The notes beneath the pieces are model-generated. The model ran no database searches, had not been told where the DNA came from, and saw nothing but the letters and a program-made list of their open reading frames with translations. From Hyphomicrobiaceae bacterium (GTDB lineage Bacteria; Pseudomonadota; Alphaproteobacteria; Rhizobiales; HXMU1428-3): a stretch of 14,165 nt of DNA. The translations under genes were made by a program, and so were the position numbers. The stretch spans positions 1 to 14,165 of the forward strand of contig JANQQH010000236.1 in assembly GCA_028285025.1 (NCBI GenBank), given 5' to 3'. Below, piece after piece: positions 6,421 to 13,369 of this stretch (position 1 is the stretch's first letter; each line of letters begins with the position of its first letter).

Positions 6421-7539
6421 ATGCATAATACGTCAATTTACAAATCTGTTTTTCTGTTTTTGATAATGGGAGTGCTGCTCGTTGCACCTGTTGGTTCTGC
6501 TAGTAGTGCTGAAAACAAAAGTACCACACACATTCAGATCGCCCAAAGTGAAAGCCCGGCTCAAAAAAACAGCCTAAAAGCTTTAAGAAAAGCCCAAGAA
6601 GAAGCCAGCCAAAAACAAATAGCTGCTAGCCCCCCACCACAGCCAAATCTATGGACAACAACAAAACGTTGGATTGCCCAAAAACAAGCTGAGATAAGTC
6701 GCACATTTAGCCATTATATAGATCGGTTCCAACAAACCAACGACGCCCGCTTTGCACTGGCCCTCATCCTAGCAAGCCTGGCTTATGGTTTGGTCCATGC
6801 TGCCGGGCCCGGCCATGGCAAAGTGGTAGTTTCTTCTTATGTCATGGCCAACAATCAAACCATGAAGCGTGGTATATGCCTTGCTTTTCTCAGCTCTTTT
6901 GTCCAAGGCACTGTTGCCATTGTTCTGGTTGGCGGCATGGCTTATCTGTTTAATGCCACCGGGGCAAGCATCAAACAGTTCGGCCTCAAGCTTACCCAGC
7001 TTTCTTACATCTTCATCATTATGCTCGGACTTTATTTATTGGCCAGCACCGCCTTGCGTCGATTTAAAACCGCAACAGCTGTAAAAGAAAAACACAGCCC
7101 CTCATGTGATCACCACCATCATCACAATCACGATCATCACCATGCAGATGAGGACTGCGGGTGCGGTCATGCCCATATCCCCACTAGCGATCAAGTGCAA
7201 GGCAATTGGAACGTTGCCAAAATTGCATCCCTGGTGCTCTCAGTTGGTTTGCGTCCTTGCACAGGTGCCCTTTATGTTCTGGCCTTTGCCCTGATCAAAA
7301 ATTTATTTTGGGTCGGCGCCATTGCCGTCTATGCCATGGCGTTGGGCACAGCGGTGACCATTTCTCTGATGACGATGGCTGTAGTTGGTGGGCGCGAACT
7401 CGCTTTGGTGTCAACCGCTGGCAATCACCGCGGGGTTCGTCTTGTTTATGATCTTTGCGCCTTTGGTGGCGCCATAGCTATTATTCTTTTTGGAAGCCTG
7501 TTGCTAGCCGGCAGCTTAGGCCCCGTCTCTCCTTTTTAG
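6421..7539 (+). CDS. zevB: NicO/RcnA-like metal permease (COG2215), ZevB-like
   Basis: The 372-residue membrane protein begins with a signal-like segment (8-27) and a hydrophilic periplasmic stretch (about 30-108). About six membrane helices follow. The family hallmark HAAGPGHGK is at 126-134 in the first core helix region, and GLRPCTGAL at 276-284 is the second conserved motif. Between them, residues 229-252 form a His/Cys-rich loop (CDHHHHHNHDHHH then DCGCGHAH), expected to bind transition metals. RcnA relatives export nickel and cobalt; the branch encoded beside DUF1007 genes, as here, is linked to zinc in Haemophilus (ZevB). Direction of transport is not settled by sequence. Gene order zevA-zevB, opposite znuA with common operators, argues for a role in zinc acquisition or distribution under shortage. 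A nickel/cobalt role remains a less likely alternative. Confidence 0.88.
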   Translation: MHNTSIYKSVFLFLIMGVLLVAPVGSASSAENKSTTHIQIAQSESPAQKNSLKALRKAQEEASQKQIAASPPPQPNLWTTTKRWIAQKQAEISRTFSHYIDRFQQTNDARFALALILASLAYGLVHAAGPGHGKVVVSSYVMANNQTMKRGICLAFLSSFVQGTVAIVLVGGMAYLFNATGASIKQFGLKLTQLSYIFIIMLGLYLLASTALRRFKTATAVKEKHSPSCDHHHHHNHDHHHADEDCGCGHAHIPTSDQVQGNWNVAKIASLVLSVGLRPCTGALYVLAFALIKNLFWVGAIAVYAMALGTAVTISLMTMAVVGGRELALVSTAGNHRGVRLVYDLCAFGGAIAIILFGSLLLAGSLGPVSPF

Positions 7540-7653
7540 GTGATAAAAATTAAGCAAAAAAGTTAACCCATCCGATTAACCAAAACCATTTGAACAACTT
7601 GCAAGTCTTTACGGCAAAGTGACAATAAAGCCGTGTTGGTCAAGGAGTTTAAA

Positions 7654-8025
7654 ATGAGGTGGGTACAGTATTTCGTGATCGCTCTACTTGGAGCAGTCAC
7701 AGCAAATTTTGTGGTTCAAAACCATTCACAAAAATTAGAAGAAAAGTTTGAGGTAATTTTATACACGCTTTCGCTTTGCGACCATTGTGCCGTGTTTGAA
7801 ACAGACTATTTGCCAGATTATAAAGTTCATGCACTATCCAAAATTGCCCCCCTTGTCATGATTAATATGGATGAGCAGGGCACAGGGCCTTATCACTTAA
7901 AAACCCCCATTTCACATGTGCCAACCGCAATCATCATGAAAAACGGCAAAGAAGTCGCCCGTCTTAATGGATTAGTCGATCGCACCTTTTTCTATGCTTT
8001 TATAAGAAATCAAACTATCCAATAG
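7654..8025 (+). CDS. Membrane-anchored thioredoxin-fold protein with CDHC motif
   Basis: From the ATG at 7654 (AAGGAG at 7642-7647, six bases upstream) the product has 123 residues. An in-frame GTG at 7633 is upstream of this ribosome site and is less likely. Residues 4-22 form one membrane segment, probably an N-terminal anchor with the rest in the periplasm. A beta strand (KFEVILYTLS) leads into LCDHC, so C42 and C45 form a CxxC pair. SHVPTAII (87-94) has the proline expected at the cis-Pro position, followed by a strand and turn (KNGKEVARLNG), as in thioredoxin folds. It may reduce or oxidise thiols of an envelope protein. It lies 114 bases after zevB with no terminator between, so partial co-transcription with the zinc genes is possible. 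I do not recognise a named family member. Confidence 0.75.
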   Translation: MRWVQYFVIALLGAVTANFVVQNHSQKLEEKFEVILYTLSLCDHCAVFETDYLPDYKVHALSKIAPLVMINMDEQGTGPYHLKTPISHVPTAIIMKNGKEVARLNGLVDRTFFYAFIRNQTIQ

Positions 8026-8197
8026 TTAAGATAATATCTGTCCCAATCGCCCTATAATTGCCAAATGGATCAGTCAATCCTTGATAAAAAGGCCAAGGCC
8101 AGTTAAGGATTAGATGAACAATAAAAACAAATAAGTCCTAAACGAAATGTGAAGGATTGGAAGACGACAGTATTGGTAAAAAAGTAAGAGGCAACAG

Positions 8198-9301
8198 ATG
8201 ACAAAAATGAACCGCCGTACGTTTATCGCAACTGGTGCCGTTGTTGGAGGAATAGCTGCCAGCAGTTTTCCAAGCCCAGCTCTTTCAAAGGGGCGCAAAG
8301 AATTGCGCCTTGCCATGTCATGGCCCAAAAATTTTCCCGGCCTGGCTACAGCCGCACAGCGTTTTTCCAAACGTTTTGAAGTGGCAACACAAGGACGTTA
8401 CAAAATACGTATTTTAGGTTCCCCAAATAAATTGTTTCACCCCTTAAAAGTCCTCGACGCTGTCCAGCAAGGGACGGTCCATATTTATCATTCTGCAGAC
8501 TATTATTTTACCGGCAAATCTCCTGTTTACGCTTTTTTTGCAGCAGTGCCATTTGGTTTAACAGCCGCTGAAAAAGATGGCTGGACTCATTTTGGGGGCG
8601 GACAACAATTATGGGATGAACTAGCCGCTCAATTTGGCATCAAGCCTTTTGCCTGCGGACAAACAGGTTCACAAATGGGCGGTTGGTCAAAAAAGCCTTT
8701 AACCTCATTAGATGATTTTAAAGGCCTTAGATTTCGCATTCCAGGCCTGGGCGCAGATGTTTTAAAAGAGCTGGGCGCCGCCCCTGCAACAGGGTTAGCT
8801 GCCACAGAAATCATGCCTGCTTTAAGCGCTGGACGCATTGACGCAACAGAATGGATCGGCCCTTATAATGATTTAGCCTTTGGGTTTCACAAAATAACAA
8901 AACACTATCATTATCCAGGGTTTCATGAACCGGGCACGACATTATGCCTAGGCGTTTCCAAAAAACTTTATGATGGCATGACCAAAGAAGATCAGGCCAT
9001 CATGGAAGCGTGTGCCGTTGCCGAGAATAATTTTGGTTTATCAGAGTTCATGGCCAATAATTCTAAGGCGCTGGAAATATTAATTAATAAACATAAAGTC
9101 CAGATGCATGAATTCTCTGACGAGTTCTATCAAGCCGCTGGTGAGGCGGCAAAAGATGTGGTTGCCAAAGCAGGCTCAGGCGATGGTCTGTCCAAGAAAA
9201 TTTACGACAGCTACATGAACTTTCGCAAATTAAGTACCGAGTGGTCCAAATATTCTGACTTCAGCTATATGAAAAAACGCGCACTCATTCAAAAAAGCTA
9301 A
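8198..9301 (+). CDS. TRAP transporter substrate-binding protein, TakP/FcbT1-type, Tat-exported
   Basis: The 367-residue product starts MTKMNRRTFIATGAVVGG, a twin-arginine signal (R6-R7) followed by a hydrophobic stretch and a cut near ALS-K (residue 30). AGAGG six bases upstream supports the start. The mature part is a DctP-fold protein of the COG4663 group: LAMSWPKNFPG (38-48), GWTHFGGGQQLWDEL (128-142), GLRFRIPGLGADVL (177-189, with the conserved arginine R180 that contacts the substrate carboxylate in TRAP binding proteins), ATEWIGPYND (216-225) and HYPGFHEPG (238-246). Characterised relatives bind 2-oxo acids together with sodium or carboxylated aromatics; the ligand here is unknown. Tat export suggests folding before secretion. 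It is the first gene of a three-gene operon with the two permease genes that follow. A pair of inverted AATCCTT/AAGGATT elements (8076-8111) lies upstream. Confidence 0.93.
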   Translation: MTKMNRRTFIATGAVVGGIAASSFPSPALSKGRKELRLAMSWPKNFPGLATAAQRFSKRFEVATQGRYKIRILGSPNKLFHPLKVLDAVQQGTVHIYHSADYYFTGKSPVYAFFAAVPFGLTAAEKDGWTHFGGGQQLWDELAAQFGIKPFACGQTGSQMGGWSKKPLTSLDDFKGLRFRIPGLGADVLKELGAAPATGLAATEIMPALSAGRIDATEWIGPYNDLAFGFHKITKHYHYPGFHEPGTTLCLGVSKKLYDGMTKEDQAIMEACAVAENNFGLSEFMANNSKALEILINKHKVQMHEFSDEFYQAAGEAAKDVVAKAGSGDGLSKKIYDSYMNFRKLSTEWSKYSDFSYMKKRALIQKS

Positions 9302-9332
9302 CAATAAAAATCAGTTTAGAGTGTTTCTTTAA

Positions 9333-9890
9333 ATGATAAAACGCATAATAGAAAAAATCGATCAGCTTAATTTTGCCATTGGGGAAAAGAGCATTTGGTT
9401 TGTTTTGGCAATGATCGTGCTGCAGTTTATCATTGTGATCTTATCAAAATTATTCGGCATTTCTTTTATCCCACTAGATGAGAGCATCTGGTATTTTAAC
9501 GGTCTCATTTTTATGCTGGGCGGGGCCTATACGCTATTATATGACGCCCATGTCCGGGTTGATTTAATCTACCGAGAAGCCAGTGATCGCTATAAAGCCA
9601 TAATTGATTTACTGGGAAGTTTTGTGTTTTTACTGCCTGTGATGTTTATGACCTTTGGCCTGTCCTGGGGGTTTGTACTCGACAGTTGGTATAATTTTTC
9701 AACCAATGAATGGATTTTTGAGCGTGCTGATGGCAGCCCCACCAGCCTTCCGCTCCTCTCACCCTTTAAAACGGTTATCTGGGGTTACGCCCTGTTGATG
9801 GCCTTAGCGGCGTTGTCATTGGCAGGTAAGGCTTGGGCTTATCTGTCTGGCCAAAGCCAAACATACAGCCCCAAAATCAAGTCAGAATAA
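9333..9890 (+). CDS. TRAP transporter small permease (DctQ family)
   Basis: The 185-residue protein has four predicted membrane helices (about 22-40, 52-70, 92-112 and 146-168), the standard DctQ layout. The family motif appears as GGAYTLLYDAHVRVDLIY (63-80), in which the HVRVD stretch follows the second helix. It pairs with the large permease to move the substrate captured by the binding protein across the inner membrane, driven by a sodium or proton gradient. The ATG lies 31 bases after the binding-protein stop and 22 bases before the large-permease start, so the genes form one operon. A ribosome site is weak here, which may lower its expression relative to the binding protein, as is common in these operons. 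Confidence 0.93.
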   Translation: MIKRIIEKIDQLNFAIGEKSIWFVLAMIVLQFIIVILSKLFGISFIPLDESIWYFNGLIFMLGGAYTLLYDAHVRVDLIYREASDRYKAIIDLLGSFVFLLPVMFMTFGLSWGFVLDSWYNFSTNEWIFERADGSPTSLPLLSPFKTVIWGYALLMALAALSLAGKAWAYLSGQSQTYSPKIKSE

Positions 9891-9912
9891 TAAAAGGAGT
9901 GTATAAAGGAAT

Positions 9913-11532
9913 ATGGATTGGTTGACCCCAGAATGGCTTTGTCTGGCAATGTTTATTGTCACTCTGATCTTTTTAGGGCTGGGTTTTCCTGTCGCTTTCA
10001 CACTTGCCGGTTCCTCCATTTTGTTTGGCTTTATCGCCCTCTGGCTGGAATTTATTGACATTGGCCTGTTAGCTGCCATCCCGCAACAAATCTTTGCCAT
10101 TATGACCAGCAAGGTGCTGGTGGCCATCCCGCCATTTGTGTTTATGGGGGTCATGCTAGAGCGCTCATCAATTGCAGAAGACTTGCTAGAAAATATGGGC
10201 AGGGTGTTTGGTTCTGTGCCCGGCGGGCTGGTGTTTTCTGTGACCATTGTTGGCGCTTTGCTGGCGGCCTCCACGGGCATTGTTGGGGCCACAGTTGTCA
10301 CCATGGGGCTGCTCTCTTTGCCCACCATGATGCGCTATAACTATGACCGCCCGCTTGCCCTTGGCACAATTGCAGCGTCTGGCACATTAGGGCAAATCAT
10401 TCCGCCCTCGATAGTGCTCATTTTACTAGGTGATCAGCTCACCAACGCCTTTACCCAGGCCAAAACCTCAATGGGCAATTTTTCGCCTGATACAGTCTCG
10501 GTCAATGATTTATTTGCCGGCGCCTTGATACCAGGGCTCATGTTGGTTGGGTTTTATTTATTATACCAATTCTATGTCAGCCGCCGTTGGCCAGAAAAAA
10601 CCCCGCCCATCCCTCGCCAAGATTTGCAAAGCATTGAAGGCCCCTTATGGGCTCACATTATCAAAATTCTCATCGCGCCTTTAGCGTTAATCTTGGCTGT
10701 ACTTGGCTCCATACTGATGGGCTTTGCCTCACCTTCAGAAGTGGCTGCCATTGGCGCCATTGGCGCATCCCTTTTGGCAGCCCATCGCTTTAGCCCGGAA
10801 AATGGTCGGTTGATGATCCTGTCAGCCATTGCTTTTTTCTCTTTGGTTATCTTGAGCAGTTTTTTTACCTTGCGCATTGATCGCTCAGACGTTCAAACTA
10901 TAGATTATTTTGCCTTTGGCCTGGCTGTGATTTTGGTAGCTCTGCTGGTCTATGGCACGGCAACAGCGCTAATAAAGTGTTACCAAGAAAAAGACGATAA
11001 GGGGCGCTCGATTTTAAAAGAGGTGATGCGCTCAACTTTAAAAATTTCCACCATGGTGTTCGTCATTTTGATTGGCGCGTCGCTGTTTTCTTTAATGTTT
11101 ATTGGTTTGCACGGCGATGAAGTGGTTGAGCAATTTTTATCCGATCTACCTGGTGGCACCCTGACAGCCATCATCATTGTGATGCTGATCATGTTCTTAA
11201 TGGGCTTCTTTTTAGATTTTCTGGAAATCATATTTATCGTTGTGCCAATCGTTGGCCCAATACTGCTACAAATGGAGGTGGCCCCCGGCGTGACTATGAG
11301 CCCGGTCTGGCTCGGCGTGATGATGGCCATCAATTTGCAAACCTCATTCCTTACCCCACCCTTTGGCTTTTCTTTATTCTATTTGCGCGGCGTCGCGCCC
11401 AAAGAGATCAAAACCACACAGATTTACAAAGGCGTGCTGCCCTTTGTAGCCATTCAGATGTTAATGCTTGTTTTGCTATGGTTCTGGCCAGAAATTGCGA
11501 CCTGGCTACCCCTCGTTTTATACGGCAGCTAA
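9913..11532 (+). CDS. TRAP transporter large permease (DctM family), enlarged COG4664 type
   Basis: The 539-residue protein is hydrophobic throughout with many membrane helices. DctM signatures include LGFPVAFTLAGSS near the N terminus, PPFVFMGVMLERS, ASTGIVGATVVTMGLLSLPTM (two halves of the transport motif), GTLGQIIPPSIVLILLGDQ and, in the C-terminal half, MGFFLDFLEIIFIVVPIVGPI and LQTSFLTPPFGFSLFYLRG. Ordinary DctM proteins are about 430 residues. The extra length is mainly a central region (about 290-375) with two additional hydrophobic segments, which fits the mannitol/chloroaromatic (FcbT3) branch and agrees with the type of binding protein encoded in the operon. Two purine-rich ribosome-like sites precede the ATG (AAGGAG at 9894-9899 and AAAGGA at 9905-9910), neither ideally spaced. 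Transported compound unknown. Confidence 0.93.
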   Translation: MDWLTPEWLCLAMFIVTLIFLGLGFPVAFTLAGSSILFGFIALWLEFIDIGLLAAIPQQIFAIMTSKVLVAIPPFVFMGVMLERSSIAEDLLENMGRVFGSVPGGLVFSVTIVGALLAASTGIVGATVVTMGLLSLPTMMRYNYDRPLALGTIAASGTLGQIIPPSIVLILLGDQLTNAFTQAKTSMGNFSPDTVSVNDLFAGALIPGLMLVGFYLLYQFYVSRRWPEKTPPIPRQDLQSIEGPLWAHIIKILIAPLALILAVLGSILMGFASPSEVAAIGAIGASLLAAHRFSPENGRLMILSAIAFFSLVILSSFFTLRIDRSDVQTIDYFAFGLAVILVALLVYGTATALIKCYQEKDDKGRSILKEVMRSTLKISTMVFVILIGASLFSLMFIGLHGDEVVEQFLSDLPGGTLTAIIIVMLIMFLMGFFLDFLEIIFIVVPIVGPILLQMEVAPGVTMSPVWLGVMMAINLQTSFLTPPFGFSLFYLRGVAPKEIKTTQIYKGVLPFVAIQMLMLVLLWFWPEIATWLPLVLYGS

Positions 11533-11989
11533 CTGATTGATAAAAGGGCTGATCTTTTTTGCGCTGAGACCTAATAAACTGAACATAACCGCCCCATTAA
11601 GCCATCAGAAATTTTAAGTTTAACAGGTCATAAAAACTTTAATTGCATTAAAAAAAGACGCTATATTTTAGACCAAGACGCAATCTGAATGTGGCGGCGC
11701 CCAAAGCCGCCATACTCGCCATGTTTTATAGCGCTGTTCCAGCAGTGATCATTGCCTATCTCATTTTCTTGTTGTCGTAGGGCGTGCCCACGCCGCAACC
11801 TTCAACGTCAACAGAGGCCCTAAGACAAGACCCATTATTTGCTGGTTTTGATCCAAAGCTTACAGTTTAATCATCAAAAATGATTATAAACTGCAAGATA
11901 ACACTTGGGTTTTACCGCGCTTTTCGATAATTTTGAGATGAAAGAATATACCCCATCTTTATTTCAATAAAACAAAAAGGAGAGCACAC
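11533..11989. other. 457-base gap between the TRAP operon and hemH
   Basis: No established gene is visible. A short G+C-rich island (about 11690-11800) stands out in AT-rich surroundings. It holds a hairpin TGGCGGC/GCCGCCA (11692-11698 with 11706-11712) and a tight palindrome GGCGTG-CC-CACGCC (11781-11794). A 29-codon frame with a GTG start (11691-11780) crosses the island and would encode a very hydrophobic peptide, but it has no ribosome site. No convincing T-tailed terminator follows the TRAP operon. Confidence 0.5.
11859..11897. repeat. Long imperfect inverted repeat upstream of hemH
   Basis: CAGTTTAATCAT (11863-11874) pairs with ATGATTATAAACTG (11880-11893), leaving a two-base bulge and a 5-base loop; CTT (11859-11861) and AAG (11895-11897) extend the stem. 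It ends 92 bases before the hemH start. No T-run follows, so it is more likely an operator or leader structure than a terminator. It does not match a clear Fur or Irr consensus. Confidence 0.45.
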
Positions 11990-13081
11990 GTGCGGCAGGG
12001 TCAATCAAATGACTGGAAAAAGAAACACAAAAATACAGCCCCCCCGCGTGAGAACCCTATGCGCTACACCCCCCAAGACCATCCAGAAATAAAGGCGCGC
12101 AAAGTAGGTGTCTTGTTAATTAATCTGGGCACACCTGATGCAACAGACTATTGGTCCATGCGCCGTTACCTAAAAGAATTTCTTTCCGACGCCAGAGTGA
12201 TAGAGGCCAACCGGTTTGTCTGGTGGTTTATTTTAAATGTCATCATTTTAACTAAGCGCCCCTTTTCATCTGGTGAGGCTTACAAATCGATCTGGAATAA
12301 AGAAAAGAATGAAAGCCCGCTAAAAACCATCACCCGTAACCAAGCAGAAAAAATCATAAAAGAGCTGGCACATGACGATATCATCGTTGATTGGGGCATG
12401 CGGTATGGCAACCCGTCCACCAAATCACGCATTGAGGCTTTGCAACAACAAGGGTGTGATAGGATTTTACTCTTCCCCCTCTACCCACAATATGCCGCTG
12501 CCACCAGTGCCACCGCTTGTGACAAAGCCTTTGACGCTTTGAAGGAAATGCGCTGGCAACCAAGCGTGCGCATCGTGCCTCCTTATTTTGAAAACCCTGA
12601 TTATATAGAAGCTGTTGCAAATTCTATCCAAGACCATATAGCTGAACTAGAGTGGACCCCTGAGGTGGTGATTGCCTCTTTTCACGGTTTGCCTCAACGG
12701 TATTTTGAAGCCGGTGACCCATACCATTGCCAATGCGCTAAAACCGCTCGGCTGTTGCGCGAACATTTGCGCTGGAGCGAAGACAAATTACGCCTCACCT
12801 TCCAATCCCGCTTTGGCAAAGAAGAATGGCTGCAGCCCTATACAGATGAGACAATTGAAAAACTGGCGAAAGAGGGCGTTAAGAAACTAGCCGTGGTTTG
12901 CCCTGGATTTGCCGCAGATTGTGTCGAAACTTTAGAAGAAATCGCTATAGAAGCCAGCGATATTTTTAAAGAAAATGGAGGCGAGGAATTCACCCTCATT
13001 CCCTGCCTAAATGACAGCCTAGACAGTGTCCGAGTCCTGTCAGCAATAATCAAATCAGAATTGGCCGGCTGGGTTGATTAA
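11990..13081 (+). CDS. hemH: Ferrochelatase (protoheme ferro-lyase)
   Basis: The 363-residue enzyme inserts ferrous iron into protoporphyrin IX, the last step of heme synthesis, at the cytoplasmic face of the inner membrane. VGVLLINLGTPDAT (39-52) is the N-terminal signature, LFPLYPQYAAATSAT (161-175) lines the active site, SFHGLPQRYF (230-239) carries the catalytic H232, and CPGFAADCVETLEEI (304-318) carries the conserved glutamate E313. The CQC pair in DPYHCQCAKTARLL (243-256) is typical of alphaproteobacterial enzymes. No cysteine lies at the C-terminal end, so a human-type iron-sulfur site formed there is not evident. The GTG start is supported by AAGGAG at 11977-11982, seven bases upstream; the first in-frame ATG (12059) lacks a ribosome site and would remove a 23-residue basic extension. 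It stands alone, with long gaps on both sides. Confidence 0.96.
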   Translation: MRQGQSNDWKKKHKNTAPPRENPMRYTPQDHPEIKARKVGVLLINLGTPDATDYWSMRRYLKEFLSDARVIEANRFVWWFILNVIILTKRPFSSGEAYKSIWNKEKNESPLKTITRNQAEKIIKELAHDDIIVDWGMRYGNPSTKSRIEALQQQGCDRILLFPLYPQYAAATSATACDKAFDALKEMRWQPSVRIVPPYFENPDYIEAVANSIQDHIAELEWTPEVVIASFHGLPQRYFEAGDPYHCQCAKTARLLREHLRWSEDKLRLTFQSRFGKEEWLQPYTDETIEKLAKEGVKKLAVVCPGFAADCVETLEEIAIEASDIFKENGGEEFTLIPCLNDSLDSVRVLSAIIKSELAGWVD

Positions 13082-13174
13082 CAGCCAAGATTTTGCCAAA
13101 TAAAAATATCTATGTAAGCGAATATTAACCTAAACAACTGTAAATAATAACAAAATATTATGCATAGAGGGCTT

Positions 13175-13198
13175 TACGTCTTTAAAATACAAGACGTA
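13175..13198. repeat. Perfect 8-bp inverted repeat downstream of hemH
   Basis: TACGTCTT (13175-13182) and AAGACGTA (13191-13198) flank 8 AT-rich bases. No T-run follows, so an operator or RNA hairpin is as likely as a terminator. It lies in the gene-free stretch 13082-13369. Confidence 0.4.
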
Positions 13199-13240
13199 CT
13201 TCCTATATCTATATCAAGTAATATTTTAAAACAGGCAAAT

Positions 13241-13277
13241 AAGCTGTGAGCCAGGTAAGAAGGGCGGCAGCTTTTTT
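13241..13277 (+). terminator. Terminator-like hairpin with T-run between hemH and the SPFH gene
   Basis: AAGCTG (13241-13246) pairs with CAGCTT (13268-13273), an inner GCC/GGC adds three pairs, and six Ts (13272-13277) follow. The loop is long and the stem interrupted, so strength is uncertain. It is 160 bases past the hemH stop. A perfect TATAAT (13322-13327) lies 43 bases before the next gene and could be its -10, but no good -35 was found. Confidence 0.5.
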
Positions 13278-13369
13278 ATGAATGGTCATATACCCAACAT
13301 AAAGCTGGGCAATAAACGTTGTATAATAACGTTAGGCCATTTTGAAATAGCGATGAAGGTGGGTTTGAT

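Noticed and set aside
7550..7581. Three TTAA elements at exact 13-base steps before the CxxC gene (7550, 7563, 7576), two of them TTAACC
   Set aside because: Tempting as CtrA-type sites, but the gap between TTAA cores is 9 and not 7, and short TTAA words are common in this AT-rich gap.
8076..8111. AATCCTT/AAGGATT inverted repeat before the TRAP operon
   Set aside because: Seven-base arms with a 22-base loop and a third AAGGATT nearby (8152-8158); noted in the gene entry but too weak to call an operator.
9882..10328. 148-codon minus-strand frame opposite the large TRAP permease
   Set aside because: Ser/Thr/Pro-rich low-complexity translation antisense to a well-supported permease; no ribosome site or family motif.
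11542..11559. AAAAG/CTTTT hairpin with T-run just after the large TRAP permease gene
   Set aside because: Only five A/T-rich pairs; too weak to call a terminator.
11880..11930. 16-codon ATG frame upstream of hemH as a possible leader peptide
   Set aside because: No ribosome site and no run of regulatory codons or attenuator hairpin downstream.
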